Made by a program: the position numbers and the translations under genes
The notes under the pieces: generated by a model
What the model was told of the DNA's origin: nothing
Seen by the model: only the letters and a program-made list of their open reading frames with translations
Databases searched by the model: none
Origin: Burkholderiaceae bacterium
GTDB lineage: Bacteria; Pseudomonadota; Gammaproteobacteria; Burkholderiales; Burkholderiaceae_C
NCBI GenBank assembly: GCA_024235895.1
Contig: JACKLM010000002.1
Coordinates: 868,001-932,000, forward strand
Length of the DNA: 64,000 nt
Reading direction: 5' to 3'
In this document: piece by piece, positions 54,957 through 64,000 of the stretch
Numbering within the stretch: the first letter of the stretch is position 1
Layout: every line of letters begins with the position of its first letter

Positions 54957-56858
54957 TCAGCGGCCCTCCAGCGCCTCCCAGCGTTCCAGCGCCGACGCGA
55001 GCTCGCCTTCGATCTGCGCGTAGCGTGCGTTGAGCTCGGCGACGCGCTCGGGCTCGCGGGTGTAGAGCTCGGCGCCGGCCAGGCGCTCGCCGATCGCCTT
55101 CTGCTCGGCCTCCAGCGCCTCGATGCGTGCCGGCAGCGCATCGAGCTCGCGCTGCTCCTTGTAGCTGAGCTTGGTCCGCGCCCGCGCCGGGCCCGCCGAG
55201 GTGGCATCCCCCGGTGCCCCGGTCCGCGCGGCGGCCGGCGCGGCCGCACCGGGTATGCCAGCGACGGCGCCGCGCGCGCGCTGCAGCTTCCAGTCCTCGT
55301 AGCCACCGGCGTACTCGCGCCACAGCCCCGGCCGGCCGCCGAAGGCCGGGTCGCCCTCCCAGGCGATCGTGCTGGTGACGACGTTGTCGAGGAAGCGCCG
55401 GTCGTGGCTGACGAGGAAGACGGTGCCCTCGTAGGCCTGCAGCAGGTCCTCGAGCAGCTCCAGCGTCTCGATATCGAGGTCGTTGGTCGGCTCGTCGAGC
55501 ACCAGCACGTTGGCCGGCAGCGCGAACAGCCGCGCCAGCAGCAGCCGGTTGCGCTCGCCGCCGGACAAGGTGCGCACCGGCGAGCGCGCGCGCTCGGGGG
55601 CGAACAGGAAGTCGCCGAGGTAGCTCATCACGTGCTTGCGCTGGCCGGCGATCTCGATCCACTCGCTGCCCGGGGCGATCGTCTCCGCCAGCGTCGCCTG
55701 CGGGTCGAGCACGCTTCGCAGCTGGTCGAAGTACGCGATGCGCAGGTTCGTCCCGCGCCGCACGCGGCCGGCGCTCGGCGCGAGCTCGCCCAGGATCAGC
55801 CGCAGCAGCGAGGTCTTGCCGCAGCCGTTGGGGCCGATCAGCCCGACCTTGTCGCCGCGCAGCAGCGTGGCGCTGAAGCGGTCGACGAGCAGCCGCTCGC
55901 CGAAGCGCAGCGTCACGTCCTGCAGCTCGGCGACGATCTTGCCCGGCGGCGCCCCGGCGTCGAGCTCCAGCCGCACGCGGCCGACACGCTCGCGCCGCGA
56001 GGCGCGCTGCTCGCGCAGGCGCTGCAGCCGCGCCACCCGCCCGACGCTGCGCGTGCGCCGCGCCTCCACACCCTGGCGGATCCAGGCCTCCTCCTGCGCC
56101 AGCAGCTTGTCGGCGCGCGCCGCGGCCAGCGCCTCGGCGTTCAGCTCGCGCGCCTTCGCCTCCTCGTAGGCGGCGAAGCGGCCCGGGTAGCTGCGCAGCA
56201 CGCCGCGGTCGAGCTCGACGATGCGCGTCGCCACCGCATCGATGAAGGCGCGGTCGTGCGACACCAGCAGCAGCGCGCCGCGCCAGTCGACGAGCAGGTC
56301 CTGCAGCCATTCGATGGCGTCGATGTCGAGGTGGTTCGTCGGCTCGTCGAGCAGCAGCACCTCGGGCGCAGCGACCAGTGCCCGCGCCAGCGCGACACGC
56401 TTGGCGGTGCCGCCGGACAGCGTCTGCACGCGCGCCTGCGGATCCAGGTGCAGCCGCTGCAGCGCGGCGTCGACGCGCTGCTCCCAGGTCCAGCCGCCCA
56501 GCGCCTCGATGCGCGACTGCAGCGCGTCCAGGTCCTCGCCGTCGGCGTGCTGCTCGTAGCGCTCGCGCAGCGCGCGCGCCTCGGCCACGCCCTCGGCGAC
56601 GGCGTGAAAGACCGTGCTGCCAGGGGCGAAGGACGGCTCCTGCGCGACGTAGACGCGGCGCAGCCCGCCTTGCAGCTGCAGCGCACCGTCGTCGGGCCGC
56701 TCCAGCCCGGCCAGGATCTTCAGCAGCGAGGACTTGCCGGCGCCGTTGCGCCCGATCAGCGCGACGCGCTCGCCGGCGTCGAGCGCAAACGAGGCGCCGT
56801 CGAGCAGCGGGACATGGCCGAAGGCGAGGTGGGCGTCGGCGAGGGTGAGCAGGGCCAT
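54957..56858 (-). CDS. uup: ABC-F family ATPase Uup
   Basis: A 633-residue cytosolic ABC-F protein with two ATPase cassettes: Walker A G-R-N-G-A-G-K-S-S and G-P-N-G-C-G-K-T-S, signatures L-S-G-G-T-A-K-R-V and L-S-G-G-E-R-N-R-L, Walker B L-L-L-D-E-P-T-N-H-L-D and L-V-L-D-E-P-T-N-D-L-D. A C-terminal coiled coil (residues about 570-633) is typical of Uup, which binds branched DNA and assists ribosome function. The M-A-L-L-T-L-A-D-A-H-L start matches homologues. Confidence 0.94.
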   Translation of the reverse strand: MALLTLADAHLAFGHVPLLDGASFALDAGERVALIGRNGAGKSSLLKILAGLERPDDGALQLQGGLRRVYVAQEPSFAPGSTVFHAVAEGVAEARALRERYEQHADGEDLDALQSRIEALGGWTWEQRVDAALQRLHLDPQARVQTLSGGTAKRVALARALVAAPEVLLLDEPTNHLDIDAIEWLQDLLVDWRGALLLVSHDRAFIDAVATRIVELDRGVLRSYPGRFAAYEEAKARELNAEALAAARADKLLAQEEAWIRQGVEARRTRSVGRVARLQRLREQRASRRERVGRVRLELDAGAPPGKIVAELQDVTLRFGERLLVDRFSATLLRGDKVGLIGPNGCGKTSLLRLILGELAPSAGRVRRGTNLRIAYFDQLRSVLDPQATLAETIAPGSEWIEIAGQRKHVMSYLGDFLFAPERARSPVRTLSGGERNRLLLARLFALPANVLVLDEPTNDLDIETLELLEDLLQAYEGTVFLVSHDRRFLDNVVTSTIAWEGDPAFGGRPGLWREYAGGYEDWKLQRARGAVAGIPGAAAPAAARTGAPGDATSAGPARARTKLSYKEQRELDALPARIEALEAEQKAIGERLAGAELYTREPERVAELNARYAQIEGELASALERWEALEGR

Positions 56859-56968
56859 CGCGCGATTGTCGCTACGGTGGATCACGGCGCGCGGTGCCCC
56901 GCGAGCTGCGGGCGGCGGGCGGCGGGCGGCGAGTTCGCCCCGGGCGCGCTGCGCTCGCCGCGGCGCGT

Positions 56969-57952
56969 TCAGGACGCCGGACGCGCCAGCACCGCCTCCA
57001 GCGCGTCGACGAACATCGCCGCGACGTCGAAGCCCGTCTGCTGCATGATCTCCTGGAAGCAGGTCGGGCTGGTGACGTTGACCTCGGTCAGGCACTCGCC
57101 GATCACGTCCAGCCCCACCAGCAGCAGCCCGCGCGCCGCCAGCACCGGGCCGATCGCCTCGGCGATGCGGCGGTCGGCGTCCGACAGCGGCTGCGCCACC
57201 CCCTTGCCGCCGGCGGCGAGGTTGCCGCGGATCTCGGTGCCCTGCGGAATGCGCGCCAGGCCATAGGGGGCTGGCCTGCCATCGATGACGAGGATGCGCT
57301 TGTCGCCGGCGGCGATCTCGGGCAGGTAGCGCTGGACCATCAGCGTGTGCGCGCCGCCGGCGTTGAGCGTCTCGACGATGCTGCCCAGGTTCAGCCCGTC
57401 GGCGCCGACGCGGAAGATCCCCGCGCCGCCCATGCCGTCCAGCGGCTTGAGGATGACGTCGCCGTGCTCGGCGTGGAAGCGCCGCACGTCGGCCGCGTCG
57501 CGCGTGACCAGCGTCGGCGCGATGTGCTGCGGGAACTCCAGGATCGCGAGCTTCTCGGGGTGGTCGCGCAGCGCGCGCGGGCGGTTGAAGACGCGCGCGC
57601 CCTCGCGCTCGGCCTGCTCCAGCAGGTGTGTGGCGTACAGGTACTCGAGGTCGAACGGCGGGTCCTTGCGCATCAGCACCGCGTGCACCTCGCGCAGCGG
57701 CAGCGCCGCGGGCGGCTGCGGCGCCGCGCGATCGCGGAACCAGTCGGCGCCGCTCGTGCCGGTCAGCTCCACCTCGCGCACCTGCGCCATCACGGGACCT
57801 GCGCGGTGCGCCGCGCGCTCCCAGCGCAGATGGCGCGGCTCGCAGGCCAGGATGCGGTGGCCGCGGCGCGCGGCCTCGCGCATCATCGCGAAGGTCGAGT
57901 CCTTGTACGGCTTGAAGGACTCCAGCGGGTCGGCGACGAACAGCAGGTCCAT
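56969..57952 (-). CDS. gshB: Glutathione synthetase
   Basis: A 327-residue ATP-grasp enzyme joining gamma-glutamylcysteine and glycine. M-D-L-L-F-V-A-D-P-L-E-S-F-K-P-Y-K-D-S-T marks the N-terminus; K-P-L-D-G-M-G-G-A-G-I-F-R is the ATP-grasp loop, and N-V-T-S-P-T-C-F-Q-E-I closes the active site. It lies 22 bases after the benE-like gene. Confidence 0.96.
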   Translation of the reverse strand: MDLLFVADPLESFKPYKDSTFAMMREAARRGHRILACEPRHLRWERAAHRAGPVMAQVREVELTGTSGADWFRDRAAPQPPAALPLREVHAVLMRKDPPFDLEYLYATHLLEQAEREGARVFNRPRALRDHPEKLAILEFPQHIAPTLVTRDAADVRRFHAEHGDVILKPLDGMGGAGIFRVGADGLNLGSIVETLNAGGAHTLMVQRYLPEIAAGDKRILVIDGRPAPYGLARIPQGTEIRGNLAAGGKGVAQPLSDADRRIAEAIGPVLAARGLLLVGLDVIGECLTEVNVTSPTCFQEIMQQTGFDVAAMFVDALEAVLARPAS

Positions 57953-57974
57953 GGCGAGGTGGTGGCGCGCGCGG

Positions 57975-59174
57975 TCAGCGCGCGCGCCAGTGTTGCACAG
58001 CCAGCGCCAGCGCGCCGGCGACCACGCCCCAGAACGCCGCCCCGACCCCCCACAGGGCCAGCCCGCTGGCGGTGACGAGGAAGGTCACCAGCGCCGGCTC
58101 GCGCGTGCGCTCGTCCTTCATCGCCAGCGCCAGCGCGCTGCCGATCGTCCCCAGCAGCGCGAAGCCTGCCACCGCCAGCACCAGCGCCTGCGGGAAGGCG
58201 GCGATCAGCCCGACGACGGCGCCGCCCGCCAGCCCGGCGGCGAGGTAGAAGACGCCGGCCATCACCGCCGCCGTGTAGCGCCGCGCCGGGTCCGGGTGCG
58301 CCTCCGGCCCCATGCAGATCGCGGCCGTGATCGCCGCCAGGTTGAAGGCATAGCCGCCGAACGGCGCCAGCAGCAGCGTCGTCGCGCCGGTGGCGGTGAC
58401 GACCGGCGAGACCGGTGTCGCGTAGCCGGCGGCGCGCTGCGCCGCCACCCCGGGCAGGTTCTGCGACGCCATCGTGACGATGAAGAGGGGCAGCGCCACG
58501 CCGACGAAGGCCGCGACGCTGAACGCCGGAGGCGTGAAGACCGGCCGCGCCCAGCCCCAGCCGACGCCGCCGAACGCGAGCCGCCCCTGTGCCGCCGCGA
58601 TCGCGATGCCGAGCGCCAGCACCCCCGGCACCGCATAGCGCGGCCACCCGCGCCGCCCGGCGAGGTAGGCCAGCAGCATCGGGGCGACGAGCGCGAACTC
58701 GCGCCCGAGCTGCACGAAGGCGTCGATCGCGAAGCGCGCCAGCACGCCGGCCAGCAGCGCCGCCGCCAGCGCCTGCGGGATGCGGTTCATCACGCGCTCG
58801 AACCAGCCGCTGGCGCCGGCGGCGACGATCATCGCCCCGCAGGCCATGAAGGCGCCGATGCCGTGCGCCATGTCGACCCCGGCGCCGGCGGTGACGAGCA
58901 GCGCCGCGCCCGGCGTCGACCACGCGGTCAGCACCGGCTGGCGGTAGCGCAGGCTCAGCCCGATGCTGGTGGCGGCCATGCCCAGCCCCAGGGCCCAGAT
59001 CCAGGACGCCGTCTGCGCCGCGGTCGCGCCCAGTGCGGCGGCGGCCTGGAAGACGATCACGACCGAGCTCGTGAACCCCACCAGGACGGCGACGAAGCCG
59101 GCGACGACGGCGGGCAGCGACAGGTCGCGCCAGAACGCGCGCGGCCGGCGCACGAGCCGGGCTGGCGCGGCCAT
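57975..59174 (-). CDS. benE: Benzoate/H+ symporter BenE family transporter
   Basis: A 399-residue integral membrane protein with about 12 helices. L-P-A-V-V-A-G-F-V-A-V-L-V-G-F-T-S-S, A-W-S-T-P-G-A-A-L-L-V-T, M-A-S-Q-N-L-P-G-V-A and A-P-F-G-G-Y-A-F-N-L-A-A-I-T-A-A-I are family motifs. BenE proteins are classed as benzoate symporters but are found far from benzoate pathways and their substrates remain uncertain. It sits between gshA and gshB with gaps of 26 and 22 bases, so all three are probably cotranscribed. Confidence 0.9.
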   Translation of the reverse strand: MAAPARLVRRPRAFWRDLSLPAVVAGFVAVLVGFTSSVVIVFQAAAALGATAAQTASWIWALGLGMAATSIGLSLRYRQPVLTAWSTPGAALLVTAGAGVDMAHGIGAFMACGAMIVAAGASGWFERVMNRIPQALAAALLAGVLARFAIDAFVQLGREFALVAPMLLAYLAGRRGWPRYAVPGVLALGIAIAAAQGRLAFGGVGWGWARPVFTPPAFSVAAFVGVALPLFIVTMASQNLPGVAAQRAAGYATPVSPVVTATGATTLLLAPFGGYAFNLAAITAAICMGPEAHPDPARRYTAAVMAGVFYLAAGLAGGAVVGLIAAFPQALVLAVAGFALLGTIGSALALAMKDERTREPALVTFLVTASGLALWGVGAAFWGVVAGALALAVQHWRAR

Positions 59175-59200
59175 CGCGCCGGCCACGGGCGGCGGCGCCC

Positions 59201-60496
59201 TCACTCGTAGATCTCGGCGTTGGGGTCGGTCGCCTCCAGCTCGTAGGCCGCGCCCACCATCGCCAGCCGCCCGATCACGCCGTACATGTAGAAGCGGTTG
59301 GGGGCGCTCGCCCCCGGTCGCGCGCCGGGGCGCGGCATCTGGCTGCTGTGGTCGAAGGCCAGCGGCACGTAGCCGGCGCCCGGGGCGTTGAGGTTCTCGT
59401 CCGCGCCGCGCTCGGCGTGCACACGGTAGAAGCCGCCGACCACGTAGCGGTCCATCATGCACACGACCGGCTCGGCGACGGCGTCGTTGACGCGCTCGCG
59501 CGTGGCCACCCCCTCCTGCACGATGACCTCGGTCAGCGCCCGTGCCTCGCGCGTCACGCTCATGCGCCCGCGCGTGGCGGCGTCGAGCTCGGCCAGCTCG
59601 CGCGCGTCGCGCACCGTCAGCACGCCCATGCCGTGGCTGCCGGCGTCGGCCTTGACGACGACGAAGGGTTTCTCGGCGATCCCGTACTCCTTGTACTTGC
59701 GCCGGATCTTGGCCAGCAGCGCGTCGGTGGCCGTCTGCACGCAATCCAGCCCCTTCGGGTCGCCGAAGTCGACCTCGCCGCAGCGGCCCGACATCGGATT
59801 GATCAGCCACGGGTCCATGCCCAGCAGCTTGGCGAACTTCTTGGCCACCTCCTCGTAGCTGCGGAAGTGCCGGCTCTTGCGTCGCACCGTCCAGCCCGCG
59901 TGCAGCGGCGGCAGCAGGTACTGCTCGTACAGGCCCTCGATCGCCGCCGGCGCGCCGGCCGACAGATCGTCGTTGAGCAGGATCGTGCAGGGGTCGAAAT
60001 TCTTCAGCCCGAGCCGCCCGCGCTTGCGCGCCAGCGGCTCGAGCGTCAGCTCGCCGCCGTCGGGCAGCGCCAGCGCGACCGGCGCCTTGGCCGAGGTGTC
60101 GAGGTTGCCCAGCCGCACGTTCAGCCCGGCCATCGTGAAGATCTGCACCAGCCGCTGCAGGTTGTCCAGGTAGGCGCTGTGGCGTGCGCGGCGGTCCGGG
60201 ATCAGCAGCAGGTTCTTGGCCTCGGGGCAGATCTTCTCGATCGCGGCCATCGCCGCCTGCACCGCCAGCGGCAGCATCTCGGCGCTGAGGTGGCCGAATC
60301 CCGACGGGAACAGGTTGGTGTCCACCGGCGCGAGCTTGAAGCCGGCGTTGCGCAGGTCGACCGCGCAGTAGAACGGCGGCGTGTGCTCCATCCACTCGAG
60401 CCGGAACCAGCGCTCGATGGCGGGCATCGACTCGAGGATGCGCTGCTCGAGCTCGTTGATCGGGCCGGTCAGCGCGGTGACGAGGTGCGGGACCAT
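59201..60496 (-). CDS. gshA: Glutamate-cysteine ligase (betaproteobacterial type)
   Basis: A 431-residue enzyme making gamma-glutamylcysteine. It belongs to the Acidithiobacillus/betaproteobacterial GshA family (TIGR02049-like), not the E. coli family: H-L-V-T-A-L-T-G-P-I-N-E-L-E, V-D-T-N-L-F-P-S-G-F-G-H-L, N-D-D-L-S-A-G and V-V-V-K-A-D-A-G-S-H-G-M-G-V are characteristic. M-V-P-H-L start chosen by homology with GGAG nearby. First gene of the gshA-benE-gshB set. Confidence 0.94.
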   Translation of the reverse strand: MVPHLVTALTGPINELEQRILESMPAIERWFRLEWMEHTPPFYCAVDLRNAGFKLAPVDTNLFPSGFGHLSAEMLPLAVQAAMAAIEKICPEAKNLLLIPDRRARHSAYLDNLQRLVQIFTMAGLNVRLGNLDTSAKAPVALALPDGGELTLEPLARKRGRLGLKNFDPCTILLNDDLSAGAPAAIEGLYEQYLLPPLHAGWTVRRKSRHFRSYEEVAKKFAKLLGMDPWLINPMSGRCGEVDFGDPKGLDCVQTATDALLAKIRRKYKEYGIAEKPFVVVKADAGSHGMGVLTVRDARELAELDAATRGRMSVTREARALTEVIVQEGVATRERVNDAVAEPVVCMMDRYVVGGFYRVHAERGADENLNAPGAGYVPLAFDHSSQMPRPGARPGASAPNRFYMYGVIGRLAMVGAAYELEATDPNAEIYE

Positions 60497-60604
60497 GGCG
60501 GGACTCCGGCGTTCGGCATCGGGCCATTCTACGGACGCGCTCTCGCGACACCCGCGCCCGGCGGCCGCGGCGCACCGGCGACGCGGCGGGCGCACCCGAC
60601 GCGA

Positions 60605-60637
60605 AGGGCCGCCGGCGCGACCCGCGCGGGCGGCCCT
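60605..60637 (-). terminator. Terminator after amtB
   Basis: Nine-base arms AGGGCCGCC and GGCGGCCCT with an inner GC stem, about 60 bases past the amtB stop and about 110 before gshA. It separates the nitrogen operon from gshA. Confidence 0.65.
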
Positions 60638-60694
60638 CGGGGCCACGAGCGTCCGGCCGGGACGCGACGCCCGGCCGGGACGCGTCGAGCGTGC

Positions 60695-62023
60695 TCAGCC
60701 GTGATACGCGGCCTCGCCGTGCGAGCTGATGTCCAGCCCCTCGCGTTCCGCCTCCTCGCTCACGCGCAGCCCCATGACGAGGTCGACGATCTTGAACGCG
60801 ACGACGGCGACGACGGCCGACCACACGATCGTGATCGCCACCCCCTCGGCCTGCACCAGCAGCTGCGAGCCGATCGAGAAGTCCTCGCCGCCGGTGCCGC
60901 CGAGCCCGGGCGCGGTAAAGACCCCGGTCAGCAGCGCGCCGACGATGCCGCCCAGGCCGTGCACGCCGAAGACGTCCAGCGAATCGTCGGCGCCGAGCAG
61001 GCGCTTCAGCCCGTTGACACCCCACAGGCAGACGAAGCCGGCGACCGCGCCGATGACGATGCCGCCCATCGGCCCGACCGAGCCGCAGGCCGGCGTGATC
61101 GCCACCAGCCCGGCGACCGCGCCCGAGGCCGCGCCCAGCATCGAGGCCTTGCCCTTGAGCAGCGCCTCGCCGGCCGACCACGCGAGCACCGCGGCCGCGG
61201 TCGCGAACAGCGTGTTGACGAAGGCCAGCGCCGCACCCGCGGTCGCCTCGAGGTTGGAGCCGGCGTTGAAGCCGAACCAACCGACCCACAGCATCGAGGC
61301 CCCGACCATCGTCAGCGTCAGGCTGTGCGGCGCCAGGTTCTCGCGCCCGTAGCCGATGCGCTTGCCGAGCACGTAGGCGCCGACCAGCCCCGCGACGCCG
61401 GCGTTGATGTGCACCACCGTGCCGCCGGCGAAGTCCAGCGCGCCCTTGTCGAGCAGGTAGCCGCCGGCGCCCCAGACCATGTGCGCGATCGGCAGGTAGC
61501 TGAAGGTGAACCACAGCACCGAGAACAGCAGCACCGCCGAGAAGCGCACGCGCTCGGCCAGCGAGCCGACGATCAACGCGCAGGTGATGCCGGCGAAGGT
61601 CGCCTGGAAGGCGACGAAGACCAGCTCGGGCAGCTTGACGTCGTCGCTGAAGGTGTCGGCCAGGCTGTCCAGCGTCACGCCCGACAGGAACAACTTGTCC
61701 AGCCCGCCGATGACCAGCCCCTCGCCGCCGAAGGCCAGGCTGTAGCCGTAGACCGCCCACAGCACGCTGACGAGCGAGAACACGACCATCACCTGCATCA
61801 GCACCGACAGCATGTTCTTGCGCCGCACCAGGCCGCCGTAGAAGAGGGCCAGTCCGGGCAGCGCCATGAAGATGACCAGCAGCGTGGCGGTCATCATCCA
61901 GGCCACGTCGCCCTTGTGGACCGCAGGGGCGGCGGCCTCGGCGGCCTGCTGCGCCAGCGCGCCGGTCGACAGGCCGAGCGTCGCGAGCCCGGCCAGGACG
62001 CGCATCGGAATCGTCTTTCGCAT
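60695..62023 (-). CDS. amtB: Ammonium transporter AmtB
   Basis: A 442-residue transporter with a cleavable signal peptide (M-R-K-T-I-P-M-R-V-L-A-G-L-A...A-L-A-Q) and 11 membrane helices. F-Q-A-T-F-A-G-I-T and F-G-F-N-A-G-S-N-L belong to the pore, and the twin histidines fit H-I-N-A-G-V-A-G-L and F-G-V-H-G-L-G-G-I-V-G. The C-terminal tail E-R-E-G-L-D-I-S-S-H-G-E binds GlnK. It follows glnK by 32 bases, the usual glnK-amtB pair. Confidence 0.96.
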   Translation of the reverse strand: MRKTIPMRVLAGLATLGLSTGALAQQAAEAAAPAVHKGDVAWMMTATLLVIFMALPGLALFYGGLVRRKNMLSVLMQVMVVFSLVSVLWAVYGYSLAFGGEGLVIGGLDKLFLSGVTLDSLADTFSDDVKLPELVFVAFQATFAGITCALIVGSLAERVRFSAVLLFSVLWFTFSYLPIAHMVWGAGGYLLDKGALDFAGGTVVHINAGVAGLVGAYVLGKRIGYGRENLAPHSLTLTMVGASMLWVGWFGFNAGSNLEATAGAALAFVNTLFATAAAVLAWSAGEALLKGKASMLGAASGAVAGLVAITPACGSVGPMGGIVIGAVAGFVCLWGVNGLKRLLGADDSLDVFGVHGLGGIVGALLTGVFTAPGLGGTGGEDFSIGSQLLVQAEGVAITIVWSAVVAVVAFKIVDLVMGLRVSEEAEREGLDISSHGEAAYHG

Positions 62024-62055
62024 GGTTCGATCTCCGGGGGTCGTGTGTGGGCGCG

Positions 62056-64000
<1,945 letters not shown>

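Noticed and set aside
57975..61760. Very long minus-strand open frame upstream of the BenE-like gene, and similar long frames opposite nirB, fdsA and atpA
   Set aside because: They are Arg/Ala/Gly/Pro-rich shadow frames typical of high-G+C DNA, overlapping well-supported genes on better frames.

Overview
The window is a high-G+C chromosomal segment from a betaproteobacterium, most likely Burkholderiales of the Rubrivivax/Leptothrix type. That placement is an inference from codon use, the porin-glnK-amtB and gshA/gshB arrangement, the nine-gene atpIBEFHAGDC operon, class-type PntA/PntB, nirBD, a flavocytochrome c sulfide dehydrogenase and an NAD-linked formate dehydrogenase. No rRNA, tRNA or CRISPR array was recognised.

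Layout. 1-3.4 kb is an accessory islet: a decayed REP-associated transposase, a MNT-type nucleotidyltransferase with a broken HEPN-like partner, an XRE/AbiEii-type toxin-antitoxin pair with a clear dyad operator, five copies of a REP-like motif with hairpins, and a sigma-54 pilA. 3.6-6.4 kb holds dodecin, a small secreted peptide, alanine dehydrogenase and a YiiX-like hydrolase. 6.6-11.3 kb holds an ECF sigma factor with its NrsF-type membrane anti-sigma factor, then an arsenosugar operon (arsS, two arsenosugar-type glycosyltransferase genes, a nucleoside phosphorylase). Three GTAACC-N16-CG promoters in 2.4 kb sit before the YiiX-like gene, the sigma gene and arsS, so sigma factor, hydrolase and arsenosugar genes look like one metal- or oxidant-responsive regulon. 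11.3-19.2 kb is lithotrophic or respiratory: a fused FdsG-FdsB diaphorase, formate dehydrogenase alpha, a NapC/NirT tetraheme cytochrome and FccA/FccB.

19.2-30.3 kb holds nirBD with a near-perfect sigma-54 promoter and an NtrC dyad, two acyl-CoA ligases, rsmE, pntAB and a Nudix hydrolase. A PD-(D/E)XK nuclease/DUF2075 helicase-like gene lies between the Nudix gene and mnmA. 33.7-39.5 kb holds arfB, a GlsB-type membrane protein, radA, a fasciclin protein, xdhC, a MocA-like cytidylyltransferase and a PPK2 kinase. 39.6-47 kb is the ATP synthase operon. 47.3-54.9 kb holds a DsbD-type reductase, an HpcH/HpaI aldolase, a GNAT enzyme, a TonB receptor, a glyoxalase-like protein, a 29-bp tandem repeat and an unrecognised gene. 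55-63.1 kb holds uup, gshB-benE-gshA, and amtB-glnK-porin under a second sigma-54/NtrC promoter. comM starts at 63,392 and runs off the end.

How the genes work together. Nitrogen limitation should drive both ammonium uptake/PII signalling and nitrite reduction through sigma-54 and NtrC. Formate and sulfide oxidation feed NADH and the respiratory chain, PntAB exchanges NADH and NADPH, and F1Fo makes ATP. Glutathione synthesis and the arsenosugar operon could both contribute to metal(loid) tolerance.
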